From: an uncultured Selenomonadaceae bacterium
GTDB lineage: Bacteria; Bacillota; Negativicutes; Selenomonadales; Selenomonadaceae
DNA length: 33,846 nucleotides
Reading direction: 5' to 3'
Assembly: GCA_910579115.1 (NCBI GenBank)
Contig: CAJTSO010000006.1
Coordinates: 16,311 to 50,156 of the forward strand
Shown: in pieces, positions 1-8,781 of the stretch
How the letters are laid out: each line of letters starts with the position of its first letter
Numbering within the stretch: the stretch's first letter is position 1
Notes under the pieces: model-generated
What the model saw: the letters and a program-made list of their open reading frames with translations, nothing else
The model's database searches: none
Told to the model about the DNA's origin: nothing
Translations under genes and position numbers: made by a program

Positions 1-764
1 CCCCGGATTGGCCTGGAGAGGCGCTGAAAGCTCAGGCTGTGGCCGCCCGGACATTTTCCCTCTATACGAAAAATGAGGGGAAACATCAGGGAGACGGCTA
101 TAATATCTGTGCGGGTACTCACTGCCAGGTTTACGGTGGGACAAAGGATGAGTCGTCATCGGTAACACGGGCGGTAGATGATACCCGCGGCGAAATTATA
201 ACCTATGATGGAAAGCCAATATATGCGGCTTTCCATACCGACTCCGGCGGCAGGACGGCGGCTTCCCGCGAGGTGTGGGGCGGGGAGCTTAAATATCTCA
301 TATCAGTCGAAGATCCATCGGGAGCCCCTAACCGGCATTGGCAGGTGACGATGACAGCCGAGCAAATGGCAGCAAAGTTAAAAGCAGCTGGAAAAGATGT
401 GGGTACTCTAAAGAAGATTTCCCTGTCTCCATTGAACTTAAAGAAGGCTGGTTCCGGTGACCGTTATGCATCAGGCCGACCGGCCCGAATCGTGTTTACC
501 GGCAGCAAACGCTCTGTCACAATAAATGGAACGCAGGCCCGCTCAATATTTGGGTTGAAAAGCGCCTTGTTTGATTTTGAACCCGGCAGGAAAGGAAATG
601 ACCTGAAAATTAACAGTGGTCAGAAAATCAAGATAGATGGATTTGGCTTTGGCCATGGTATCGGACTGTCCCAATGGGGGGCAAAATCAATGTCGGCAAA
701 AAAAGATTACAAATCGATCCTGCACCATTATTACAACGGCGTAACCATTACGAAAATTTATTGA
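1..764 (+). CDS. SpoIID/LytB-domain protein, 5' truncated by window edge
   Basis: The reading frame is open from base 3 and no start lies in the window; 253 residues of the C-terminal part are visible. The family signature EALKAQAVAARTF lies at bases 18-56. Its Glu codon at 18-20 corresponds to the catalytic Glu of SpoIID lytic transglycosylases. Further family motifs are CAGTHCQVYGG, FHTDSGGRTA and GFGFGHGIGLSQWGAKSM near the C terminus. SpoIID-type enzymes cleave peptidoglycan glycan strands stripped of stem peptides. In non-sporulating Firmicutes, homologues (LytB domain) act more generally in the wall, so the exact role here is inferred. A GTG at 39 could be mistaken for a start, but it sits inside the conserved motif. 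queA follows 10 bp downstream. Confidence 0.9.
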   Translation, partial: PDWPGEALKAQAVAARTFSLYTKNEGKHQGDGYNICAGTHCQVYGGTKDESSSVTRAVDDTRGEIITYDGKPIYAAFHTDSGGRTAASREVWGGELKYLISVEDPSGAPNRHWQVTMTAEQMAAKLKAAGKDVGTLKKISLSPLNLKKAGSGDRYASGRPARIVFTGSKRSVTINGTQARSIFGLKSALFDFEPGRKGNDLKINSGQKIKIDGFGFGHGIGLSQWGAKSMSAKKDYKSILHHYYNGVTITKIY

Positions 765-774
765 AGGAACGATA

Positions 775-1812
775 ATGCTATTAACAGATTTTGACTATGA
801 ATTGCCGGAGGAGTTGATCGCTCAGACTCCGATAGAGCCACGCAATGCTTCGCGGCTCATGGTGCTTCATCCGTCAGATAAAACGATAGAGCACCGTCAT
901 TTTTACCAGCTTGAACAATATCTGGAGCCTGGCGATACGCTGATTCTTAATGACACAAGGGTAATACCGGCCAGGCTGATCGGCGTAAGGCAGCCCCACG
1001 GTGCTCATGTAGAAATATTTCTGCTCCACCGGCGGGAGGGTAATGTTTGGGAAACATTGGCAAAGCCCGGTAAAAAAGCCCGTATTGGGGATATAATCAC
1101 CTTTGGGGAGCGGCTGTCAGCAAAAATTGTCGGCAATACTGATTTTGGTGGTCGCTTGGTAGAATTTCTGTATGACGGAATTTTTGAAGAAATATTGGAT
1201 GAGTTGGGGGAAACTCCGCTGCCGCCCTATATACACGAAAAGCTTGCTGATAGCGAAAGGTATCAGACTGTCTACAATCGGGAAAGAGGTTCCGCAGCCG
1301 CTCCTACGGCGGGACTCCATTTCACAAAAGAGCAGATGGCGGCTCTGAAGGAGCAGGGGATAAACCTTGGATTTGTTACCCTTCATGTGGGCCTTGGGAC
1401 TTTCCGCCCGGTAAAGGAGGAAACTATTGAGAAGCATATAATGCACTCGGAGTATTATTCGCTCAGCCGGGAGACGGCTGAGCTCATCATGGATACAAAG
1501 GCAAAGGGACACCGGGTAATTGCTGTAGGTACTACCTCCATAAGAACGCTGGAAACGGCAGCTACAGAAGAAGGGATAATTGTACCCAGTGCGGGCGAGA
1601 CTGATATCTTTATTTATCCGGGCTATAAATTCAAGATAGTGGATGGTATAGTTACTAATTTCCATTTGCCGAAATCTACTCTTGTAATGCTCATTTCGGC
1701 TTTTGCCGGCCGTGAATTTGTTTTAGAGGCGTATAAGAAAGCAGTGGAGGAGCGGTACCGCTTCTTCTCCTTTGGAGACGCAATGCTGCTTTTGGATAAA
1801 AAAGATTTTTAG
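775..1812 (+). CDS. queA: S-adenosylmethionine:tRNA ribosyltransferase-isomerase
   Basis: A 345-residue protein of normal QueA length. It transfers and isomerises the ribosyl group of SAM onto 7-aminomethyl-7-deazaguanine in tRNA, giving epoxyqueuosine at wobble position 34. Family motifs seen are the N-terminal DFDYELPEELIAQTP and PRNASRLMVL, LILNDTRVIPARL, the central GSAAAPTAGLHFT, and FHLPKSTLVMLISAFAG near the end. The ATG follows a GAAGGAA ribosome site and lies 10 bp after the SpoIID-type gene. That order is common in Firmicutes, where tgt often follows queA; here tgt is absent and a flavin reductase gene follows. Confidence 0.97.
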   Translation: MLLTDFDYELPEELIAQTPIEPRNASRLMVLHPSDKTIEHRHFYQLEQYLEPGDTLILNDTRVIPARLIGVRQPHGAHVEIFLLHRREGNVWETLAKPGKKARIGDIITFGERLSAKIVGNTDFGGRLVEFLYDGIFEEILDELGETPLPPYIHEKLADSERYQTVYNRERGSAAAPTAGLHFTKEQMAALKEQGINLGFVTLHVGLGTFRPVKEETIEKHIMHSEYYSLSRETAELIMDTKAKGHRVIAVGTTSIRTLETAATEEGIIVPSAGETDIFIYPGYKFKIVDGIVTNFHLPKSTLVMLISAFAGREFVLEAYKKAVEERYRFFSFGDAMLLLDKKDF

Positions 1813-1832
1813 AAGTCATGGAGGGATCAGAG

Positions 1833-2336
1833 ATGTTCAAGGAAATAAAGGTGGAAGACTTTGATTATAGTGCTGTGAGACTTATTGGTAAGGACTGGCT
1901 GCTGGTTACCGGGGAAGCTGAAGGAAAAGCAAATGCCATGACTGCTTCCTGGGGTGGCCTGGGTGTTATGTGGGGCAAGAATGTTGCCTATATCGTGCTT
2001 CGTCCTCAGCGTTATACAAAAGAGTTTGTGGATAAGGCAGAGCGCTTTACCCTTTCAGTATTTGGCGAAGACAGGAAGCAGATGCTGGGCTACTTTGGGT
2101 CTGTTTCCGGTCGAGATGAGGATAAGATTTCCAAGTCGGGACTTACCGTTGTTTCAGATAAGGGCTGCACTTATTATGAAGAGGCAAAATATGTAATGGT
2201 TTGCCGCAAGCTCTATGCTCAGGTAATGACCTCCGATAGCTTCATAGATAAGTCCTGTGATGAAAAGTGGTACGAAGAAAAAGATTATCATACTCTTTAT
2301 ATTGCTGAAATTGATAGGCTGTTGGTAAACGAGTAG
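1833..2336 (+). CDS. Flavin reductase family protein (FMN-binding split barrel)
   Basis: A 167-residue protein resembling the flavin reductase/DIM6-NTAB family: WLLVTGEAEGKANAMTASWG, then GVMWGKNVAYIVLRPQRYT and the F-TLSVFGEDRKQML segment typical of the FMN-binding split barrel. Members bind FMN and reduce it, or use it to reduce small substrates; the substrate here cannot be told. The start at 1833 is preferred over the in-frame ATG at 1818, because the GGAGGG Shine-Dalgarno at 1820-1825 sits 7 nt before 1833 and overlaps the earlier ATG. It is 20 bp after queA and 9 bp before the chromate-transporter pair, so it is probably co-transcribed with both. Confidence 0.85.
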   Translation: MFKEIKVEDFDYSAVRLIGKDWLLVTGEAEGKANAMTASWGGLGVMWGKNVAYIVLRPQRYTKEFVDKAERFTLSVFGEDRKQMLGYFGSVSGRDEDKISKSGLTVVSDKGCTYYEEAKYVMVCRKLYAQVMTSDSFIDKSCDEKWYEEKDYHTLYIAEIDRLLVNE

Positions 2337-2345
2337 GAAGCATCT

Positions 2346-2927
2346 ATGTTAAATAATGATATGGACTTGCCGGTAAGAGGTAAGGATTTTTACTGGAAGC
2401 TATTTAAATCAACATTTTTAATCAGTGCCTTTACCATCGGCGGTGGTTTTGTCATCATTCCGCTTCTGAAGGCAAAATATGTTGATGAGTATGGCTGGAT
2501 CAATGATAAGGAAACTCTTGATTTGGTGGCCATTGCCCAATCTATGCCAGGGGTTGTTGCCGTAAACGCAGCAATCATTCTTGGTTACCGCATGGGTGGT
2601 ATCCCTGGAACCCTCACGGCATTGCTGGCCACGCTTCTGCCGCCGCTTGTGACCCTTTCCCTCATTGCGTCATGCTACACAATGGTTGTTGATAACTTCT
2701 ATGTGAATGCGCTTCTCAAGGGAATGCAATGCGGCGCTACTGCGCTTATTGTAGATGTGGCAGTTGATTTGGTGAAAAAACAGGGAAAGAAAAAGCTCCT
2801 TATTCCTATTGCCATAACCGCCATGACATTTATCGCCGCCTTCTTTTTTGATGTAAATGTAATGTACCTTGTACTTATAGACGGCATTATCGGCTATACG
2901 CTTCTCAGGGACGCAAAGTACAATTAA
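2346..2927 (+). CDS. Chromate transporter family protein, first half-size subunit
   Basis: A 193-residue integral membrane protein with one CHR domain. The family signature FTIGGGFVIIPLL is near residues 31-43, followed by a proline-glycine turn QSMPGVVAVNAAIILGYRMG and several hydrophobic segments. Short-chain CHR proteins occur as adjacent pairs that together match the long ChrA anion transporter (chromate efflux, or sulfate-like anions). The partner gene starts 13 bp downstream, which fits that arrangement. The true substrate of Firmicute pairs is mostly untested, so 'chromate' is a family label. GAAG lies just before the ATG. Confidence 0.9.
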   Translation: MLNNDMDLPVRGKDFYWKLFKSTFLISAFTIGGGFVIIPLLKAKYVDEYGWINDKETLDLVAIAQSMPGVVAVNAAIILGYRMGGIPGTLTALLATLLPPLVTLSLIASCYTMVVDNFYVNALLKGMQCGATALIVDVAVDLVKKQGKKKLLIPIAITAMTFIAAFFFDVNVMYLVLIDGIIGYTLLRDAKYN

Positions 2928-2940
2928 GGGGTGTGCCTCG

Positions 2941-3504
2941 ATGATATATTTTCAGTTGTTTTGGGAGTTTGTGAAAGTAGGTATTTTCTGTGTTGGTGGA
3001 GGCTACGCCTCTATGCCTCTTATCCAGGCCGGTATCGTTGAAACTCATCATTGGCTGACTATGACGGAGTTTGTTGATGTTTTTACAATATCTCAGATGA
3101 CTCCGGGGCCAATTGGTATCAATGCTGCCACCTTTGCCGGTATGAAGGTTGCGGGGATTGGCGGGGCTGTGGCCGCTACGGCAGGCTTTGCCCTTCCGTC
3201 CTTTATTATTGGCGTGGCCTTGGCAAAAATGTTTATGAAGTACGGGAATATTAACAGCATCCGAGGAGTTCTTAATGGTCTTCGTCCGGCTGTCGTTGCC
3301 CTCATTTGCTCGGCAGGAGTAAGCTTTGTAATTTTGGCGCTATGGAATAGCGATGGTATTCCGGCTGATATGTCCACCGTGGATTGGCGGGGTGTAATTC
3401 TTCTGCCTGTCGGCTACATTATGGTAAAGAAGAAACTGGGTGTCATTAAGACTCTTCTTGGAACAGGAGTGCTGGGTTTGGCGATCACACTGCTGATGAG
3501 ATGA
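2941..3504 (+). CDS. Chromate transporter family protein, second half-size subunit
   Basis: A 187-residue membrane protein paralogous to the gene before it, with FCVGGGYASMPLIQ at residues 17-30 and ISQMTPGPIGINAATFAGMKVAG. The protein is largely hydrophobic with basic loops (VKKKLG). It is expected to pair with the upstream subunit in the membrane with inverted topology, as in two-gene CHR transporters. It starts 13 bp after the first subunit with GGGGTG as ribosome site. It is the last gene before a 170-bp gap holding a promoter-like box and a long hairpin, so the operon from the SpoIID/queA side probably ends here. Confidence 0.9.
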   Translation: MIYFQLFWEFVKVGIFCVGGGYASMPLIQAGIVETHHWLTMTEFVDVFTISQMTPGPIGINAATFAGMKVAGIGGAVAATAGFALPSFIIGVALAKMFMKYGNINSIRGVLNGLRPAVVALICSAGVSFVILALWNSDGIPADMSTVDWRGVILLPVGYIMVKKKLGVIKTLLGTGVLGLAITLLMR

Positions 3505-3549
3505 AATAAAATTATTTTCATCTGGTCTTTAATTTTTTCGCCAAAGGAG

Positions 3550-3555
3550 TATAAT
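3550..3555 (+). promoter_or_regulatory. Candidate -10 box of hydrogenase operon promoter
   Basis: TATAAT lies 120 bp before the first hydrogenase gene. Only a poor -35 (TTTAAT-like, 3528-3533, 16 bp spacing) is visible, so the promoter is weak or needs an activator. No better -10 is seen between here and the gene. If it is used, transcription begins near 3562 and the long hairpin at 3572-3631 lies inside the leader. Confidence 0.4.
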
Positions 3556-3571
3556 AAACAAATCGCTTGCT

Positions 3572-3640
3572 AAACAGGCGAAGACTTTTCGATTAAATGC
3601 TGTTTTTTAATCGTGATGTCTTTGTCTGTTTTATTTTTGC
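3572..3640 (+). terminator. Long hairpin with U-rich tail before hydrogenase operon (terminator or attenuator)
   Basis: Bases 3572-3585 pair with 3618-3631 as a continuous 14-bp stem containing two G-U pairs. After a 4/4 internal loop, 3590-3597 (CGATTAAA) pairs perfectly with 3606-3613 (TTTAATCG) around an 8-nt loop. The stem is followed at once by TATTTTTGC. The form is that of an intrinsic terminator. It can end the chromate-transporter transcript, and it lies downstream of the candidate -10 at 3550, so it may also act as an attenuator for the hydrogenase genes. Confidence 0.6.
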
Positions 3641-3674
3641 TAAGAAGCAGAAGAAATAGGAGCTGTAATAAAAG

Positions 3675-5735
3675 ATGGATTTACTTTTCCTGAGCCTGGG
3701 GCTGTTTTTGCTGGGTACCGCCACGATCCTCTGGCCTAAGAGATTTGAGCCGGCGGCGCATTATGTGGGAATGATATCGGCTGCCGCCGGCAGTGGGGTT
3801 CTTTTCTGCGTGTCGGGACTGTATTTGGTCAGTGCAGGATGGTTGCGGCTGGTTAATGGCTGGCTGGCTTTTGGAAGTTGGGGTAGCTATAGTCTGGATG
3901 CTGATTTGTGGAGCGCTCCGTTTTTGGTGATAACTGGTCTGGCTGGGTTTATCATCAGCCTGTATGGGATGGATTATGCCAAGAGGTATCGGGGCAATGG
4001 TCTTAGAGCTCTTGCCGGAGAGTGGAATCTTTTCCTTTTGTCAATGGTTATGGTGCTGGTGGCAGGGGATGCCTTTACCTTTATTCTTGCCTGGGAAGTG
4101 ATGGCGCTTGTTTCTTTCCTGCTTGTGAATCATGAGAGCAGTAAGAAAGAGACTGTCAGTGCAGCATATCAGTATATGATTATGACCCATCTTGGTACGG
4201 CTGCAATTCTGGTAGCATTTTATATTCTTGGCAGCAGTGTTGGCAGCTTTTCTTTTGCCGCCTTTTCCCTTAATCAGATGCCCCCTGACCTAAGGCATAT
4301 TGTATTTTGTTTTGCGTTTGCTGGTTTTGCTTTGAAATCAGGTCTCATGCCCTTGCACGTCTGGCTGCCGAATGCCCACCCCGCCGCGCCAAGTCATGTT
4401 TCCGCCCTTATGAGCGGCGTTATGCTGAAGGTAGCTGTATATGGTTTTGGTCGATTCGTTTTCCAGTTTACTGGTATTGATACATTGTGGCAGGGTGTGC
4501 TGGTAATATCAACTGGACTAATTTCCGCTTTCCTTGGGGTTCTGTATGCAAATATGGAAAAGGATGTGAAGCGTATCCTTGCTTACAGCTCAGTGGAAAA
4601 CATGGGTATCATTTTCACGGCTTTTGGCTGCGGTATGATTTTGAAGTATCTGGATATGGAGTCCTTGTCCCTTGTGGCGTTTACTGCGGCGCTTGTTCAT
4701 GCCTTCACCCACAGTCTGATGAAGTGCCTGCTGTTTATGAGCGCCGGCTGTGTCATGCATGCTACCGGCAGCAAGAATATTGAGATAATGGGTGGTTTGG
4801 CAAAGAAAATGCCTTGGACTGCTTTCTTTACGCTTATTGGATCAATGTCCCTGGCGTCACTGCCTTTCACGGGGGGACTTGTAGGTGAATGGCTTACATT
4901 ACAGAGCCTGTATACTTTGGCAGTTAATGGCAATGATGAGATCCGTCTGTTGGTGGTATTTGGTCTTATTCTCCTCGGATTTACCGGAGCTCTCGCCCTG
5001 GGCTGCTTTGTTCGCCTGTTTGGCATAGTATTTCTGGGCCGCTGCCGCAGTAAGGCCGTAGATAAAGCTCACGAGCAGCCCTTCTTTATGGTTTTGGCTC
5101 TTGGTATTGAGGCGGTGCTCATTGTCGCTGTTGGGGTTTTCCCGTCTCCTTTGGTAGCGGCTATGGAAGGTGTATTTATCGGAGTTGGTGATATGCCCCC
5201 AGCGATGATGTTTGATCACTGGTCAGCTATGGGAGGTAGTGGTATAGTGCCGATGGTTGATGGCTATGCTTTATTGTGGAGCGGTACAGGCAACATCTAT
5301 GATCAGATGGCAGTTTATTGCCCGGTGATATTTGCCATAATGGGCCTTGTTCTGTTTGGTATTTGCTATTTGTCTGTCATGGGCAACACCCTTGTCAGAA
5401 GGGAAGTAACCTGGAATTGTGGTACTTATCCGACTGCCCGCCAGCAGTATTCGGCTACCGGTTTCTCAAAGCCGTTGCGCCGGGCTTTTGATTTTATCCT
5501 TAAACCTCGCCGTGAAAAGGTATACCTCGAAAAGGAACATGATTACTTTGGTCACAGGGTAAGATTTAATCTTTTTGTTCCTGATCGGTTTACGGACAGG
5601 CTGTATCATCCGGTCGAGCATTTTATGGTCAGGCTCTCATCCACATTGCTGATGATTCAGCAGGGTAGTGTCCGCCTGTATATTGCTTATACCATGATTG
5701 CCATGGTGGTTGTTCTTCTATGGGGGGTGATGTAA
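3675..5735 (+). CDS. hyfB: Membrane [NiFe]-hydrogenase subunit, HyfB/HycC-like (NuoL-type antiporter subunit)
   Basis: A 686-residue polytopic membrane protein of the proton-conducting NuoL/M/N and Mrp antiporter family, in the HyfB/HycC branch. Conserved segments are HVWLPNAHPAAPSHVSALMSG near residue 228, KDVKRILAYSSVENMGII near 295, and HAFTHSLMKCLLFMSAG near 342. It should form part of the ion-translocating membrane arm of a group 4 hydrogenase. AGGAG at 3658-3662 is 12 nt upstream of the ATG, a slightly long spacing. First gene of six tightly packed genes; the next starts directly after its stop. The symbol is assigned by resemblance and context and does not prove orthology to E. coli hydrogenase 4. 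Confidence 0.9.
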   Translation: MDLLFLSLGLFLLGTATILWPKRFEPAAHYVGMISAAAGSGVLFCVSGLYLVSAGWLRLVNGWLAFGSWGSYSLDADLWSAPFLVITGLAGFIISLYGMDYAKRYRGNGLRALAGEWNLFLLSMVMVLVAGDAFTFILAWEVMALVSFLLVNHESSKKETVSAAYQYMIMTHLGTAAILVAFYILGSSVGSFSFAAFSLNQMPPDLRHIVFCFAFAGFALKSGLMPLHVWLPNAHPAAPSHVSALMSGVMLKVAVYGFGRFVFQFTGIDTLWQGVLVISTGLISAFLGVLYANMEKDVKRILAYSSVENMGIIFTAFGCGMILKYLDMESLSLVAFTAALVHAFTHSLMKCLLFMSAGCVMHATGSKNIEIMGGLAKKMPWTAFFTLIGSMSLASLPFTGGLVGEWLTLQSLYTLAVNGNDEIRLLVVFGLILLGFTGALALGCFVRLFGIVFLGRCRSKAVDKAHEQPFFMVLALGIEAVLIVAVGVFPSPLVAAMEGVFIGVGDMPPAMMFDHWSAMGGSGIVPMVDGYALLWSGTGNIYDQMAVYCPVIFAIMGLVLFGICYLSVMGNTLVRREVTWNCGTYPTARQQYSATGFSKPLRRAFDFILKPRREKVYLEKEHDYFGHRVRFNLFVPDRFTDRLYHPVEHFMVRLSSTLLMIQQGSVRLYIAYTMIAMVVVLLWGVM

Positions 5736-6623
5736 TTGGGGGGCTTTGTACTGACATCAATAGGTACAAACCTGTTGCAGGGCTTACTGCTGCTTCTTCT
5801 GGCGCCATTATTCAGCGGTATTATTAGCAAGGTGAAGGCCAGGATGCAGAAACGGCAGGGAGCTTCCGTTTTTCAGGAGTACTTTGACCTTTGGAAATGG
5901 TGGCGGAAGCCATCAATACTCACTCCCTATACAAGTAAGGTCTTTGTTTTGGCGCCAATAGTCTATTTTGTAACGGCCTTCATGGCGGCGATGATGGTGC
6001 CGGGACTTTTGAAGACCGGGTTTAGCTATGGTGATGCCTTTATTTTCGTATATATAATGGCGTTGGGCAGATTTTTTCTGACGCTCTCTTCCCTTGATGC
6101 GGCTACGTCCTTTAGCGGTATGGGCGGAAGCCGTGAAATATATATATCTGTTCTGGTAGAACCGGCGGTTATGCTGGCAATTCTTGTAAATAGCCTTCGC
6201 TATGGTTCGACAACTTTGGCGAATATGGTCATTGATTATAGCAGCATTTATTTTACTGTATCGGCTGTTATAACAGCCTTTGCTTTCTTCCTTGTGATCG
6301 TCGCAGAAAATGGCAGGCTGCCGGTGGATAATCCGGATACCCACCTTGAGCTTACAATGATTGAGGAATGCATGACTCTGGAGTATTCCGGGCGGTTGCT
6401 TACTTTCATTCACCTGGGCACGATGCTGAAGCTGATGGTGTTCCTTGTACTCTTTGGGGCTCTGTATCTGCCGGTCGATATTCCTGTTTTACTAAAGGCT
6501 CTCATGGGTGCGGTGCTGATTGGTGTTATTGAGACACTTAATAATAAGATGCGCCTTTTCAAGGTACGACTTTTTCTCTCTGCCGCTGTTCTTTTGATGG
6601 CTGTAGCAATTATTGCTCAGTAA
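5736..6623 (+). CDS. hyfC: Membrane hydrogenase subunit, HyfC/HycD-like (NuoH-type)
   Basis: A 295-residue membrane protein of the NuoH/HycD/HyfC family, which connects the membrane arm to the catalytic subunits. Signatures are the KVKARMQKRQGASVFQEY loop near residues 30-47 and AENGRLPVDNPDTHLELTMI near 188-207, the acidic loop characteristic of NuoH-like subunits. The start is TTG, directly abutting the hyfB stop, with GGGGGGTGA upstream as ribosome site. No other start gives a complete N-terminal first membrane helix. The gene lies in the operon between hyfB and hyfE, the classical order. Confidence 0.92.
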   Translation: MGGFVLTSIGTNLLQGLLLLLLAPLFSGIISKVKARMQKRQGASVFQEYFDLWKWWRKPSILTPYTSKVFVLAPIVYFVTAFMAAMMVPGLLKTGFSYGDAFIFVYIMALGRFFLTLSSLDAATSFSGMGGSREIYISVLVEPAVMLAILVNSLRYGSTTLANMVIDYSSIYFTVSAVITAFAFFLVIVAENGRLPVDNPDTHLELTMIEECMTLEYSGRLLTFIHLGTMLKLMVFLVLFGALYLPVDIPVLLKALMGAVLIGVIETLNNKMRLFKVRLFLSAAVLLMAVAIIAQ

Positions 6624-6641
6624 ATATTTGAGGTCGAAATA

Positions 6642-7274
6642 ATGGAATACCTGGTAGTTTTGTTGATTCTGGTAGTTTTTCTCCAGACTCGGATCATGGA
6701 GCTTCATCGTGCTACCTATCTGCTGGCAATACAGTCGGCAATCATTGCCGGAAGCTGTGTTATAATTGGCGTCTCGGCAGGTGGCGGCGGAGTTTATGCT
6801 TTTCTTCCCGGGCTGCTTACCCTTGGGGTAAAGGTTGTTTTTATTCCGTGGGCAATACTCAGGCTGATTGGGCAGATAAAAGATGACAGCGAGATAAACT
6901 CCAATATAAATGTTAATTACTCATCCATGGCGGCAGCTGTATTTTTGGTTATGGGCTACATTATGGCTGACCACTTGCTGCCAGGAGTTATAGGTCGGGA
7001 TATATTTGCGGCGGCCATTCTTACAATTATGACGGGACTTACCCTGATCGTTATGCGCCGAAGGGCAATCATGCAAATCGTGGGACTTATCACCCTTGAA
7101 AACGGGATATACTTCTTTGGCCTCTTAATGACAGAGGGGCTGCCCCTCATTGTAGAGCTGGGTGTTTTCCTGGATGTGCTTATTGCTGTTGTGGTGCTTG
7201 TCATTCTTACTGGTCGCATGCGCCTCTCCTTCATGACTACCGATACTGGCGTCATGAGAAAGTTGAAAGGGTAA
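6642..7274 (+). CDS. hyfE: Membrane hydrogenase subunit, HyfE-like (NuoK-type)
   Basis: A 210-residue, largely hydrophobic protein. The C-terminal two thirds resembles NuoK/MnhC-type subunits (QIVGLITLENGIYFFGLL, with a membrane-embedded Glu, then VELGVFLDVLIAVVVLVILTGRM). HyfE is longer than NuoK, and this protein has the extra N-terminal helices. It is expected to sit in the ion-translocating membrane arm. It starts 18 bp after hyfC with GAGGTC upstream of ATG, and hyfF starts 4 bp after its stop. The gene order B-C-E-F skips hyfD. Confidence 0.88.
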   Translation: MEYLVVLLILVVFLQTRIMELHRATYLLAIQSAIIAGSCVIIGVSAGGGGVYAFLPGLLTLGVKVVFIPWAILRLIGQIKDDSEINSNINVNYSSMAAAVFLVMGYIMADHLLPGVIGRDIFAAAILTIMTGLTLIVMRRRAIMQIVGLITLENGIYFFGLLMTEGLPLIVELGVFLDVLIAVVVLVILTGRMRLSFMTTDTGVMRKLKG

Positions 7275-7278
7275 GGCA

Positions 7279-8781
7279 ATGGAATTTTCAATCGGCCATC
7301 TTCTGTATGTTGTACTGGGCGTTCCAATAGTTTTTAGTATCCTTGCGGTATCAAATATACTCGGGAATAATATGCTTCATCATCTGAGCCGTTTGTCGGC
7401 GGTGATTGTAGGAGCAGCGGTATTCCAGATTATGCTGCTTTTCGATTCAGGCCGGCCCTATTCCGGAACTTATTTGTATCTCGATGCTCTAAGCCTCTGG
7501 ATGATGATGATCGTCACGCTCCTGTATTTGGCTTTTGCTTTTACTGCAGAGGCGTATCTGGACAGAGATACAAATATCCGATATGGGTATCTCCGCCGTT
7601 TCAGTTATCTTGAAGGGCGGTTTTACGCCCTGTCCCACATATTTGTTTGGACAATGCTGTTGGTAGTCCTTGTCAATAATCTTGGACTTATGTGGGTGAC
7701 CATAGAGGCGACAACTCTCGTATCGGCATTGCTGGTGGCCTTTAAATTTACCAAGACTTCTCTTGAGGCGGCCTGGAAATATGTAATGGTTTGCACTGTT
7801 GGTATTTGTTTGGCTCTTTTGGGGACAATTCTTGTTTACTATGCGCAGCTTCAGGCAGGTTGTCAGGATTTGCCTCTTGATTGGGTGTATCTTGCCGCTT
7901 GCGCCAGTGAATTGAATCCTGCTATGGCAAAGATTGCTTTCTGTTTTTTGTTTGTTGGCTATGGCACAAAAATTGGTCTTGCGCCGATGCATGCCTGGCT
8001 GCCGGATGCTCATTCTGAATCGCCGGCCCTTACCAGCGGGCTTCTTTCCGGTTCTCTCTGCATCTGCGCAATGTATGTATTGCTCCGCAATGTGGTAATT
8101 CTGATGCCTGCCGTTGGCGTCCAGTTCATAAGCGATATTTTTGTGAGCTTCGGTATACTGACCATCGGTCTTGCGGTGCCCTTTGTGGTAGTTCAGCGTG
8201 ATATCAAGCGAATGCTGGCGTATTCTTCAATGGAAAATTTTGGCCTGATGGCAGTGGGGTTGGGAATTTTCCTTCCGACCTCCGTTGGAGCCGGGTTTTT
8301 GCATATGCTCAATCATGCTTTGGTAAAATATGCGCTTTTCTACACTGCTGGCACCATCATGGAAACATATTCCACAAAAAATATGATGCGTATTCACGGT
8401 ATGCTTAAGCAGTCACCCAGAACCGCTGTAATCTGGCTGCTGGGCATTGTTGGTATTTTAGGTATGCCGCCGATTGGTGTTTTTTTCAGTAAATTCCACA
8501 TAATAGCAGGTTTGTTTACCGTTGGGGATATGTGGCGGGGAATACTGACGCTGCTGCTGCTGGCAGGTATTGTAATGGGTATTCTTTATCATACAACGCG
8601 TATGTTGGGAGGACAACCGACAAGAAGGTCTGCCGGTGAGCTTATGGGCATTATGGATACAGCCGCAATTATTGCTTTGCTTGTTCTTTCCGGTGTTATC
8701 AGCTTGGTGGTCAATGAACTTCCATTCCTGGGGCCAATACTTCAGGAGTCGGTTAAGATCGTCATGGGAGGTGTGCTGTAA
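7279..8781 (+). CDS. hyfF: Membrane hydrogenase subunit, HyfF-like (NuoN/M-type antiporter subunit)
   Basis: A 500-residue polytopic protein of the NuoN/M/L antiporter family, HyfF branch. Conserved segments are HAWLPDAHSESPALTSGLLSG near residue 238, RDIKRMLAYSSMENFGLMAVG near 308, and HALVKYALFYTAGTIMETYS near 348, containing the membrane Lys/His residues used in proton conduction. It is the second antiporter-like subunit of the complex. AAGG lies before the ATG. The stop TAA shares its last base with the ATG of the next gene, suggesting translational coupling to the catalytic subunit. Confidence 0.9.
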   Translation: MEFSIGHLLYVVLGVPIVFSILAVSNILGNNMLHHLSRLSAVIVGAAVFQIMLLFDSGRPYSGTYLYLDALSLWMMMIVTLLYLAFAFTAEAYLDRDTNIRYGYLRRFSYLEGRFYALSHIFVWTMLLVVLVNNLGLMWVTIEATTLVSALLVAFKFTKTSLEAAWKYVMVCTVGICLALLGTILVYYAQLQAGCQDLPLDWVYLAACASELNPAMAKIAFCFLFVGYGTKIGLAPMHAWLPDAHSESPALTSGLLSGSLCICAMYVLLRNVVILMPAVGVQFISDIFVSFGILTIGLAVPFVVVQRDIKRMLAYSSMENFGLMAVGLGIFLPTSVGAGFLHMLNHALVKYALFYTAGTIMETYSTKNMMRIHGMLKQSPRTAVIWLLGIVGILGMPPIGVFFSKFHIIAGLFTVGDMWRGILTLLLLAGIVMGILYHTTRMLGGQPTRRSAGELMGIMDTAAIIALLVLSGVISLVVNELPFLGPILQESVKIVMGGVL

